Assembly (NCBI RefSeq): GCF_020283565.1
Contig: NC_060061.1
Span: 2,798,010 to 2,862,009, forward strand
Origin: Trifolium pratense
Lineage: Eukaryota; Streptophyta; Magnoliopsida; Fabales; Fabaceae
DNA: 64,000 nucleotides
Reading direction: 5' to 3'
The position numbers and the translations under genes are program-made. Under the pieces are notes generated by a model that saw only the letters and a program-made list of their open reading frames with translations, had not been told where the DNA came from and made no database searches. Positions 51,016-61,848 of the stretch are shown here, piece by piece (position 1 is the first letter of the stretch; every line of letters begins with the position of its first letter).

Positions 51016-52015
51016 TAATGGAAATGGAAACTAGTAGTAGTAGTAGTAGTACAGCAATAGGCAATTAGGCAGGCATTTTGGATTTTTCAAAATTTACTAG
51101 TACTAACAGATATCTATCTGCGTTTGTGTTAATTCTCTTTAGCTGTTTCTTGTTTCCACTCTATATAAATAATAATAATAATAATTGCCGTTTTACTTCT
51201 TGTTAATTCATATTATGCTTGCTGATTCCTGTGTTACGTTTTTGGTGATTTTGTTGTTAGCCATTCCCGTGGTGTTAACGATTGAATTAAGATAATCAGT
51301 TTTTTTTTTTTTTTGGGTAGGAAAGAAAGATAATCAATCAATACATCTTACAAGCTTGGATTACATTTGTGATTAGCTTTGGAATATTTTTGCATCCCCC
51401 ACGTGTTTGATATAATGTTTCTGCAAACTTTCACTCATAAACTATTGTTTCAAGCAATAGTTTTAAAACCCCCATTTCAATTTCACACTACTTATATCAT
51501 TGTCTCTACCATTTAATTTTTCAATGAATGAATGAATATGAGCCTGTTAAGTCAAAGTCTCAAGTCAATAAAAACAATGAAGAAGAGAGGTGGATTCATT
51601 TCAATATTTTATTTGGTTTGTAACTCTTCAAAATTGGTTGTTTTCAATGAAAAAATGTGTTTCTTTGTTTTCTTGGCTTTGGATATTGTGATTAGAATCT
51701 ATTAAAGTTTATGTAGTATTTAAGAGAACCAACTTCTGGTAGAAAACTCAATATAACCAAATTTAGTTTGCTTCTGGCTTCCAAATTTCTCCCGACTGCA
51801 TATATCTTTATGTATCACTTGATTATGATTCAAATGATCAAAATTTTCACATGTGTTTGCTTATACACTATCAAATACCTTGGCTTAAAGCTTTAAACAA
51901 CATTATAGTTATGTGTCAAACTTAAGCTAACCCTGATTTCAATAAATTTTGATAGTCTTGTTTCTTTTAAACTTGTGTGTTTGGTTTTTCATGATTTTTG
52001 CTTATCTTTTTGCAG
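51016..52015. other. 3' flank of the calmodulin-like gene
   Basis: Begins with the 3' untranslated region, which includes a TAG trinucleotide run and an AAT run. The rest is AT-rich. The last part looks like intron sequence leading into the SPPL-like exon at 52016. Confidence 0.45.
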
Positions 52016-52215
52016 GCTATCCCGGGCATGTTCCTGGTTGGGTCCTCTGCTTTGATTATCGCAAGAGCAGGGATACAATAAATCTCACCGAGTTACATTC
52101 TTCAAAGGGGCACAAATACATATGGTATGCGCTGCCTGGATATGCCATTGGTCTGATAACTGCTTTGGCTGCTGGTGTCTTGACTCACTCACCTCAACCT
52201 GCACTCCTTTATCTG
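52016..52215 (+). pseudogene. signal peptide peptidase-like (SPPL) exon fragment
   Basis: A single exon-like segment bounded by TTTTTGCAG on the left and GGTAAT on the right. It starts in one frame as AIPGMFL, loses one base near 52045, and continues in the next frame as VLCFDYRKSRDTINLTELHS, KGHKYIWYALPGYAIGLITA and THSPQPALLYL. The QPALLYL segment is the conserved PAL motif of these intramembrane aspartyl proteases. The catalytic YD and GxGD motifs would be in upstream exons, which are absent. The exon starts just after where GxGD should be. The frameshift and isolation indicate a dead fragment. A possible final exon near 54754 was not convincing. Confidence 0.85.
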
Positions 52216-52867
52216 GTAATTCTGTTTTTTCAATTTTTTGTCATTGTATAAGTTATATTGTCATCTATACTTCCATATTCCAATTAATAATTTATTCTAT
52301 AACTTTTGTTATTACTTTCAATTGTCATATTTTGTTTATAATATGGAAAAAGTTGTTTATAGAACAGATTAATGAAAGTAGTCACAGTTATTGCTTAATC
52401 TACATAACTTTAATTTTTAATTATTTATTTCTCTTTCCAGTTTATAAGAACAATAGCAACTTGACATATTTCTCTCTATATGTTCATACTGAAATCCTGT
52501 ATTATATCTGAGACTGAGTACATTATTTTGTAGGGATAAATAAGTCCAAATTTTGAATTTTTGTTTTATGAGATCTGGAAATTCATTCATCCGTCCATTA
52601 TCTATGTCAAACTATTTCCTCAGTATCCTCTCCTCTCTTTTATTAGTTATTTCTTATTACTGCATATATATATTAGCTATTATGATGTTGATGGGCCTTG
52701 TGTGTAACTCCTGCTCCTCGTGTAAAGCTGGGTTTTGTATTCCTTCTAGGTTCATATATCAATAAAAAAATTGGCGGATTTGATTGTGGTGTTAACCAAG
52801 TTTTCGTTGGAGGATTGAATTGAAATTGTGGAACATTTTTTTCTGATTCATTAGGGGAGAATATCTT

Positions 52868-52870
<3 letters not shown>

Positions 52871-52946
<76 letters not shown>
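52871..52946. repeat. TA microsatellite, left part
   Basis: Seventy-six bp of uninterrupted TA, continuing as 24 bp of AT on the far side of the MITE (53347-53370). Confidence 0.95.
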
Positions 52947-52949
<3 letters not shown>

Positions 52950-53346
52950 GAGGGATCAAATTACACCGGTGTAATATTTGAGTAATGTTACACCGCTCAA
53001 TAACGCTTAACGAATACAAATTTTACAAAATCGACCGTCGGATTGAAAGCTTATATCGTATAGATCATCCATGTTAAATTTTACAAAATTCTAAAATCGT
53101 TTGATATGTTTTTTAGATAGATCAAGATTAACGGTATTCAATAAAAACGCATAAACCATTAATTTTGATCTATCTAAAAAACATATCAAACGATTTTAGA
53201 ATTCTATAAAATTTAACATAGATGATCTAGACGATATAAGCTTTCAATCCAACGGTGGATTTTGTAAAATTTGTATTCGTTGAAGCGTTATTGAGCGGTG
53301 TATAACATTACTCAAATGTTACACTGGTGTAATTTGATCCCTCCCC
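52947..53346. mobile_element. foldback MITE inserted in a TA microsatellite
   Basis: A 400-bp element of two inverted arms of about 180 bp. The ends are GGGGAGGGATCAAATTACAC and, reverse-complemented from the right, the same 20 bases. The centre, near 53135-53155, is the short non-palindromic loop. Both flanks are pure TA repeat, so the target duplication cannot be measured, but a TA target is implied. Relatives lie at 30780-30925 and 55655-55865. Confidence 0.9.
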
Positions 53347-53370
53347 ATATATATATATATATATATATAT

Positions 53371-54997
53371 GGTTTATGTTGAGTCTGTACTCTGTACGCT
53401 GAGGCACTGAACCATTTGATACATGCAATTTGTTTGTCAAAATCTGTTTACTTGGACCCTTGTCAGATATTGTCAAAAGTGAAAACATCAGGAGCTGATC
53501 CACTACTTGGACCCTTATCGAGTGATAGTTGGATTCAGACATTCAGTGGTATTAAAATCAGTTTTTCCTTTAGGGTGTTGTTGCAGGTCTGCAATTGATC
53601 AGGATCTGGGTTTTGGTGTTGCAGGTTGGTGCCTCTGGTGCAGCTTGGAGTTTGTTTTTAGTGTACCTGTTTCAGTTGAATGATGGAGGCTTTCCATAGT
53701 ATTTGATCCTTACATGTGCATTTGTGTGCTAACTCTATTAGTGGTGTGCTTTTGATGATTTGGATCAAGAGATTGGTGTGTTTTTTGGCGACAATTAATC
53801 CTTGATGTTGGGAGTTAGTAGTTTGGATTTTGCGGTGCTAACTGTTGCTTAAAGTTTTGGTCTGCAACTTTTTATTTTTATTCTAATCCTTTTACCAGTT
53901 ATTTGATATTTAAAGATAAATCAATGTATTTCAGTCTTGATAAGTAATCTATTACAAGTGTCTCTTATTACTTTCATTTAAAGATTATATTGTAGAGACA
54001 TCAAATGTCTATATATTGGATTCACTTTGCAGTGCTTGAAGGTGAGTTTTTTGTTATTGTTCTGCATATCTGGAAACAATTTTCAAGCTAATTTGTGATG
54101 AAGGTATGTTCTTCTAAAGGAAGAGCCTAACAAGTGAAGGTTATATTGATTGTAAAAGAAAAGATAAACAAGTTAAGATTAGATTAATATTCATAATGCA
54201 CTAATTTAGGAGTACATGAGTCAATGTGTTTATAGCTACAAGCATGGTTTTATAGGCTTTGCAGCAAAGTTGACTGATAAACATGATCAAATAAAATTAT
54301 GTTAAACAAATATTGGACCTATTTCAAATTGGTATTTTATGTCTTTGCATGGTGAGATTTATGTTAATTTTTTTCCAATCACAACATTTCAAGTTCCAGA
54401 ATTTTAGTCCTTTAATTTAATCTACTTTTTAATCTATATGTCAGCCTTTCAACTTATGAATGAGTTTTATATAGGGGTCATTTTCACGGTCCTTGGACTT
54501 TTTAATGGTGTTTGCATTGTTGGAAGTTCAGGATATCCTTTAATGGATTGAGTTTGAATTATAGATAATGTGGAAACTTTTGTATATGCAAGATTGACAT
54601 AGATTGTGAAAATTGTTCATTGCAAATTAAGTATCTCTTACAATTTTTCAGGTGATTTGTATGTATGTCTTACTTGAAATTTTCCACATGAATTATCAAA
54701 TTTCATGGTTGTGGGTCAGAAGCATGTATATGTAGTTGAAAATTTGTACTGCAGGTATGGCAAGTACTGGAAACTCTATTGCGACAGGGTACCTTACAGA
54801 ATCATTTCCAGGAATATATTGAAGAGTGATCATTGACGACGACTTGCTGAAATCCTTCGCTTTGGAGCCATGTTTACCTTTGTTGTTTACGGCCTCTGAT
54901 TGGTGTACTTTAGATGTAATCGTCCGTTTTAACGGCTCTATCTCAAAGAACAAAAATTGTGTATTTTTTAATAAGAAATTGTGTATTTTCTTTATTA
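53371..54997. other. intergenic, possible transcribed remnant
   Basis: Less AT-rich than its surroundings between 53450 and 53900. No conserved domain is readable. It may include decayed downstream intron and exon sequence of the SPPL fragment, but that is not demonstrated. Confidence 0.35.
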
Positions 54998-55111
54998 TTC
55001 ATTAGGAACTCTTTAAATTAATAATGTCAGGATTGGAAAAATTTATTAATTTAGAGAGTTATTAATTTATCGATAAATTAATAATTATTAATTTAAAGAG
55101 TTTTTAAGTAA
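54998..55111. repeat. small foldback repeat
   Basis: AACTCTTTAAATTAATAAT on the left is mirrored by ATTATTAATTTAAAGAGTTT on the right, with a further inner palindrome AATTTATCGATAAATT. A related unit occurs near 55430-55515. This looks like a short MITE-type palindrome, with no clear target duplication. Confidence 0.55.
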
Positions 55112-55654
55112 TTATACTGTACATACCAAACAAAAAGGCAAATTAGTCTATGCCTTTTAAAATTACGTTGCAGTGAACCTTGAGACTCAACGTAAATTAG
55201 TAACTACTGTGTTCATATGCTTTGGAAATCAATAAGGGCTTTTGAACTTTAAGGAAACCAGACAACTATTGAATCATATTTCAATAGAGTGTAATATATT
55301 TTTTTTAGTTTCTATGAATTATTAATTTATGATTTTCTTGGGACTGAAAATTATAAAGAGATCTCTCGAAAAATTATTATCTTATTATTTTATCGAATTT
55401 TTCAATTTTTTATATTGGCCCAAGTTGGGACCGGACAAATTTATTATTTTAGAGAGATTATTAATTTACTCAGTATTAATTTAAAGAGTTTCTGTGGTTT
55501 TGAATTTAAAGAGTTTCTACTGTATTTGTAAAACAAATTATAGACAATAATTATCAAAAAAATATTGTGTATTCTCTTTACCACATATCTGTTAAGTAAT
55601 TAAGTCCGATTAGTCAACGGTGAGATAGTACGGGTATAATCCTAGTGAGTTTTA

Positions 55655-55865
55655 ATGGTGAGATAGATGATTAATATAAATTCATGAGTGGTGTTTTAGA
55701 TACATCAAAATAAATCTCTTAAGACCATCAAAATTAATAGTTTATGAGTTTTTATTAAATACTGTTAATTTTGATGGGTCTCAAAGATATATCAAATGAT
55801 TTTCAATATTAGTAAAATTCGTATTCGTTATAACGATATCAGTAACTTGTTCACCATACACCACT
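55655..55865. repeat. degenerate relative of the 52947 foldback MITE
   Basis: The core of about 50 bp, reverse-complemented, closely matches the loop of the element at 52947-53346 (ATTAACAGTATTTAATAAAA against ATTAACGGTATTCAATAAAA). Flanking arms are shortened and diverged, and no target duplication is visible. Confidence 0.6.
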
Positions 55866-57008
55866 TAATGTGACAAAATCATATCCGATAATTACCTCTT
55901 AGATCCTTATTGCTAATTGTATAATTACAGTGACAGCCGACCACAAACATAGATGATGACATATGGAATCTATCTATATCTTTCCAAAGCTGAGATAATT
56001 TGGAATAATTACCGCTTGTATAATTTTTTTAATCAACTTTGCGTTTGAGACGGCCATGATCTAAGATAGAGCCAAAACCAATTATGTTCACTGTTGTGAC
56101 TTGTGACAGTATAGTGAAAAGCCAATCCTAGAATGCCACATGAGCATGAAAACCTTGTAAAAGGTAAGGATAGGACAAGTGGAACAATGCCATTGGACCT
56201 TCTTTGAAGATGGTTTTGGCTCTTCTACTGAATTAATTTTTTCTAAATTTTTATATATTTTTCTTTCTTGATAGATGGTAATAAACCACACTCATATGTA
56301 TATATTCATCATGTCTTTATCTATGTGGTTTCATTTCACATGTAAAAACACTCAACACCCTCCAAAAAACACTATTAATATAAATAAATTGTTTATGTGT
56401 AGTGTCTCATTCCTTTTAATTATAATCCATCTTCTTATTACCATTGTACTAACACTATTGTTTTTCATATTTAGGCATATTTTTCATATTGTTTTTTTTT
56501 AATATATATATTTGGTATTGCGAAATTTGGTATGATTCTCTTTTCTTATTATTACTATTTTTTTGACACATCTTATTATTATTCATAGGTATATGATTTT
56601 ATATATAGAGTTTTTTTTTGTTTTACAACTAGCGATTGAAATTATAATCTATAACGTACTACCAAAACCTCTCATCACTATACCAAGTTACATAAAAACA
56701 AATTATATATTTTAAATAACAAAGTAATCATATAAATTATTAACAAATCCAAAATATTATAAACTGAAATATAAATCTAAAATATATTTAAATATAAAAT
56801 CTTAAAAAAATATTTAGACAATATTCCTAATTAACATCTCATTCCTTTTAATTATAATCCATCTTGTAGTTAAGAATGTAGTAATATACTATATATAAAT
56901 AAGATCAGCACCACCACCACATTGAGCCCTGTTTTTAGTTTCTTCTTTCCTTCCTTCCTTCCTTCCTTCCCTGCTGCTGCATAAGAACCATTTTTTGTGT
57001 TAGTTTGA
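55866..57008. other. intergenic and RABA6 promoter
   Basis: AT-rich DNA ending in the RABA6 upstream region, with a TTCC tandem run in the likely leader (56947-56970). No other gene is seen. Confidence 0.45.
56890..56899 (+). promoter_or_regulatory. probable TATA box of the RABA6 gene
   Basis: TATATAAAT about 110 bp upstream of the start codon, with a pyrimidine-rich leader downstream. Positional support only. Confidence 0.5.
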
Positions 57009-59887
57009 ATGGATGAAGAGTGTGATTATCTGTTCAAGGCAGTACTGATCGGAGACTCTGGAGTAGGGAAAACAAATATGCTATCAAGATTTTCAAAAGA
57101 TGAATTCAGGTTGGATTCTAAACCAACTATAGGAGTTGAATTTGCTTACAGAAACATCAGGGTTAAAGACAAACTCATCAAAGCTCAAATATGGGACACT
57201 GCCGGCCAAGAAAGGTCAGTCTCTTTTTCACCTCTTCCGATCGATCAAACAAAACAACCACTCTTTCTTGTTCTTTTTATATTAATGTTTTGATCATATA
57301 CTATATATGTCTTTTTTGCTTGAATTAATTAATGATGAACGAAATTCATAGGCCTTTGCATGAGTAAAACATGTTTATAAGTTTGCAAATCATGAGAATA
57401 TAATAATTCAGTTACATATATTCTTATTAAGGTTGATGAGATCGATCATTATACAATTAATCAAATTGTCATACATAGTTCTTGTTTTGTTTTGTTTGTT
57501 TGAATGAAAAGTTAATTAGATATTTTTGTTTCCAAATGGTGTTTGAATTATTATTATTATTAATATGAAAGTGGGGTCCAGTGGGTTTGCGTAACCTGGA
57601 ATGGAAGAATATGAAATTGTGAATTCAACTTTTCTTCATGTCATGCGTGACTTATTATTTTTGAATTGGCTTTTATTTCTTTCTTTCTTTCTTCCTGTAT
57701 TTATAGTATGTAGTTTTGTTAGCTAATTGCCAGAGCCAAGTTTGGATCTGGTGTTTGCTCTTTATTGTTTAGTAGTATTAGATTTTATTGATCAAGTCTT
57801 GTTGTTCATTAGATAGCATGAGAGGAACAATTAATATTTTATCATTGTTATTCATAAATAAATAGTAAATATGAAAGTGCACAGGACGTTGATCCGTGAT
57901 GATGATATCTTAAATTTGACAATTTATTTATTTATTTATAAAAGTGTTGGTGGCTTTTCTAAATGACAATTGAGTGTTGGTTGGTTGGTTTAATTAAGTG
58001 GTGTGGAACCAAATTAGTACCAAAAGGATAAACTACAAATTCATTCAGCGTGTGGGGACTCCCATATTATCATTCATTCATGTCTTTAATTGAATTGCAT
58101 TCCTTTCCTTTTGTTATGTGACACAAAAAAACTTGTTCACGGAATGTAATAATAATAGTGTAATACTGCTTAAAATGATTATATTGTTCAAATCAAGATT
58201 TTAAGATGTGTTTGTCTTCCCTCTACTCTAATCCAAGGGTACTACTACTATACTAAGTGAGTTGCTTTAATCTTTATTGGAATTGGAATGGAAATGGAAC
58301 CTAACACGCCGTAATTTCCTCCTTTTTATTTTGTGCTTCTTTCTTGTATACTATGACTTTTCTTTTTATAAAATTGACACTGTTCATCATTGGAATTCAA
58401 TCGATCCGAGTGATTTCTATGAACCTTTTTTAGGATACTAATTTTTAAATATTGACATTGTCGCCTATTTAGAAAAACTTTTTCTTTACTATCCCATAAA
58501 AAGAATTACACTATTTTTACCTTTAATTAATTGGGTTACATGCGCATGTACAATTTACCTTTTCTTTTCCTTACACTTTCATCATACTCCTATATATAAT
58601 ATATAGGAGAAAAAGCTGATAATTCTCGGTTGAGTTGACTAATGAATACTCCTGCGGTTTTTTTTTATAAGAAACACTTTGGAAAAAAATTTGGTCATTT
58701 TTATAAAAAACTTTGACCAATTTTTAAATGTTTTAAATGTTCAATTTCACAAAGTATTAAATGAAAATAACTATGTTAAATGTGCTTCCTTGGTCTATGT
58801 AATTTTTTCAAAATGTTTCTTATAAAAAGGACCGGAAGAGAGTATGTTATAATGAGGAGTATGTTATAATGATGCAAATGAAAAATATGTGAGTTCAAAG
58901 AGTAGGACTCACTCTTGCAGGTGGTTGTTTAAGTGTAGAAATTAAGTTTTCTCTTTCAATTTTCCACCATGTAATGTAATGCAATCTATATATCTTATGG
59001 CAAATGCTAAATAGTGCCCCAGGGGCATTATCTTATTAAATAAATAGCGTAACTATTTGGGCGTGGCGGGTCCATAACACAGCGTTGTTCAGTTTATACT
59101 AGACTAGAAAGAGCATATAATCAAACAATTTCATGTTTCTAATCATACTAATACTAATATAAAGAAAACTGCTTACATACTAATAGTAATATTTAATTGG
59201 AAGAAACCAAGTCCCACATTGAATAGAGTCTTTAGTGATACTGTCTAATTATAAATAGTACGTACGCCATTAACTTATTTAGTTAATTTTGTAAGGATGT
59301 GCTACATTGATCCAATATAAAAATCTGTACTACTACTACTACTACGTACATTTTCAATTTTCAGAACAAAACCTTGCTAGTGGTACATATTTTCAATGTC
59401 TTATAGATTAATCATACTATATATATTGATTAATGAAATGTGTTACAGGTTTAGAGCAATCACAAGTTCGTATTATAGAGGAGCCTTGGGAGCATTATTG
59501 GTGTATGACATAACGAGGCGATCGAGTTACAAAAGTGTAGGCAGATGGTTAGGGGAACTAAGGGAGTTTGGTGGGGAAGACATGGTAGTTATTCTGGTTG
59601 GTAACAAATGTGATCTTGGTGAATCAAGAGAAGTAGAGGAAGAAGAAGCTAAAGAGTTTGCAGAGACAGAAGGGTTGTTTTTTATGGAAACCTCTGCTTT
59701 GAAGAATCTAAACGTTGAACAAGTGTTCTTACAAATGATCACAAAGATACTTGAAATCACAAACCAGAGAAGTTTGGAAGCCAAAATGGATGAGAAACCG
59801 ATTAATCTTTTGAATGGGAAGGAGATTCATATAGCTGATCATGATGATGAAGTCACCGCAACTAAACAGGCTCCTTGTTGTTCGTGA
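57009..59887 (+). CDS. RABA6: Rab GTPase, RABA6-like (Rab11 class)
   Basis: Two exons, 57009-57214 and 59449-59887, separated by a 2.2-kb GT-AG intron placed between WDTAGQE and [10 protein letters not shown], the position common to plant RABA genes. The product is 214 aa. Guanine-nucleotide motifs are all present: P-loop GDSGVGKT (15-22), switch I PTIGVEF, switch [15 protein letters not shown] and ETSA. The C-terminus ends CCS, a digeranylgeranylation site for membrane attachment. RABA proteins control traffic between the trans-Golgi/recycling compartment and the plasma membrane. The ending [12 protein letters not shown] and the [14 protein letters not shown] start resemble RABA6 most, though other RABA groups are close. 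The P-loop threonine in place of the usual serine (GKT) is conservative. Confidence 0.92.
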
Positions 59888-61761
59888 TCATGATCGAGAT
59901 TTTGCAAGAATCTTTTAGTGTTACATTTACTAGTACTTAATTATCCAATTTTTCATTAAGGTTTTGATTGGCGTTTCCTTATTAGTAAATTATTACAGAT
60001 TGTGGCCATGATTTTCTTACCCCAATGATATTTAAATGAGGACTATATATATATATATATGATGCTAGGATGTTTATATATATGGATTTTGAAATCACAT
60101 GCTACTATAGCTAGCTCATGGAGGTACTTACTACTGTTTGTTTATAAAAAATGCTGCTAATTAATTAACCGAATAAGGTTGTTTTTTAATTACCTGAATT
60201 TCAAATAAAAAGTGGCTAGTGTTTTCTGTTATTTATGTTCTGTTTACCGGCGGCGGCTAGTGGCTACTGCATAGAGCATTGAGCCATAATATATGTCATT
60301 GTCTTGTGTTATAGTGGTAAATTTATTCACGTGCTGGTTCAATCAGCAAAGTGATTCCTTGTGTTTGGTTTTTCTTTTTTTACCTTAGCTTACAAAAATA
60401 TCCAGAGGGAGAGTGTAGTGTAGATCAGGCTAATTTAAAACAGCTTAAATTTGTTATTAGGAAATGTAACCCACCCCTTTTCAAAGGTGACAACATTATC
60501 TATCTATCTAGCTAGTTAATCCAGAAAATATCTGGATTGTATGCTAAAACAAATACTGTACTAACTACTAACTAGGAAATCACAAGTCCCCTTGGGCAAG
60601 GTTGATGAGATGAGAGTTCTGCTGGTTGCTTTGGACCCCTTTGTCTTGCATTTCTACCACAACTAAAATGTGAACAAATACATCAAGGCACTTGTTTGGT
60701 TTCAAATCTCAAAACCCAAAAGTTGAATAAGTGGATTCACCCGAATTCAAACTTCTTTGATCATAAATGTTTTTACCAACTGAACTATGCTCACGAAAAT
60801 GATTTACCATGATTTTAACAAGTTAAAACATGGACTTTATACATAATCATGAAAATGTTTCCATGGTTTTGCAGAACCAAAAAAACCACAAGATCACAGG
60901 TGCTTGTGAAAATTACAAGTAATATTCTACTTTATGTCTATTTGCACCCCTCAATATTTTACTTTGCACCCATGATTCTAAGACAAGCTTTGTGTCTACG
61001 TGTACCATGCCATCAAATCAATCATGTTATTTTTTTTACTTTTGCTTAATATTTTTAGGCCTCTTGTTCATTTATTGTATATATTATACTAGTATTTGTT
61101 TTAAAGTGAGTGTCATTTAAAGTTTTTAAACATAAATCATCACATAGTAAAGAATGTGGATAAAAATAGATATCTCTCACTATATATATGGGACACGTAT
61201 TGCCGAAAAGAAGGTTTTGCTTGAGTTGTGCTACTCTAGACCTGCGGAAGACACATGGTGCAGTAATTTAGTGGAATCATCATCAGTTTACGTGTTAAGA
61301 AATAGGAAACAATGTGTGAATTAGAGGTATAACTCATTTCTCAAAAAGAATATCAACTAGCAAGAGAGTGCAAAGCAAAGAGAGTAAAAGAAAGAAAGAA
61401 AGAATCCTGTTGGTCATGGTTCATGCCAATGGGCTTAAATTGAACATTACTCCATCTTATTGGGCTCAGAAAGCCCATCGAACCTAATCCGAGACCCGTT
61501 AGTTAGTTGGTTTGGTAGGTGTTGTTTGTCGGGGCAAATTAACTTCTTTCTTTCTTTCTTTCTTTCTTTCTTTCATGGGAATGACCTGATTAATTAATTA
61601 ATTAATTAAAATTTAAAACAGTACGACTAATTGTCCCAAGAAACACGTTTCGTGTCAAGACTCACTAATTCACTCTTCATCATCATCTTCATCTTCTTTC
61701 GATTCATTATGAATGAATGAATGAATGAATCTGTCTATCTAACAGAAGAAAATCTTGGTCT

Positions 61762-61766
<5 letters not shown>
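59888..61766. other. intergenic between RABA6 and golgin genes
   Basis: Carries the RABA6 3' flank and the golgin promoter. Microsatellites include TTTC (about 61545-61575) and ATTA (about 61590-61610). No gene is seen. Confidence 0.45.

Positions 61767-61815
<49 letters not shown>
61767..61815. repeat. CT microsatellite in the golgin leader
   Basis: About 49 bp of pure CT ending 33 bp before the golgin start codon, so very probably inside the 5' untranslated region. Confidence 0.9.
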
Positions 61816-61817
<2 letters not shown>

Positions 61818-61848
61818 ATCTCTCACTCTCTCGTTGAAACCATCATCC

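Noticed and set aside
54754..54830. Possible last exon of the SPPL-like fragment after an acceptor at 54753
   Set aside because: The translated segment (QGTLQNHFQEYIEE then stop) matches the SPPL C-terminus only weakly, and the exon that should begin VPSTLG is not found between.
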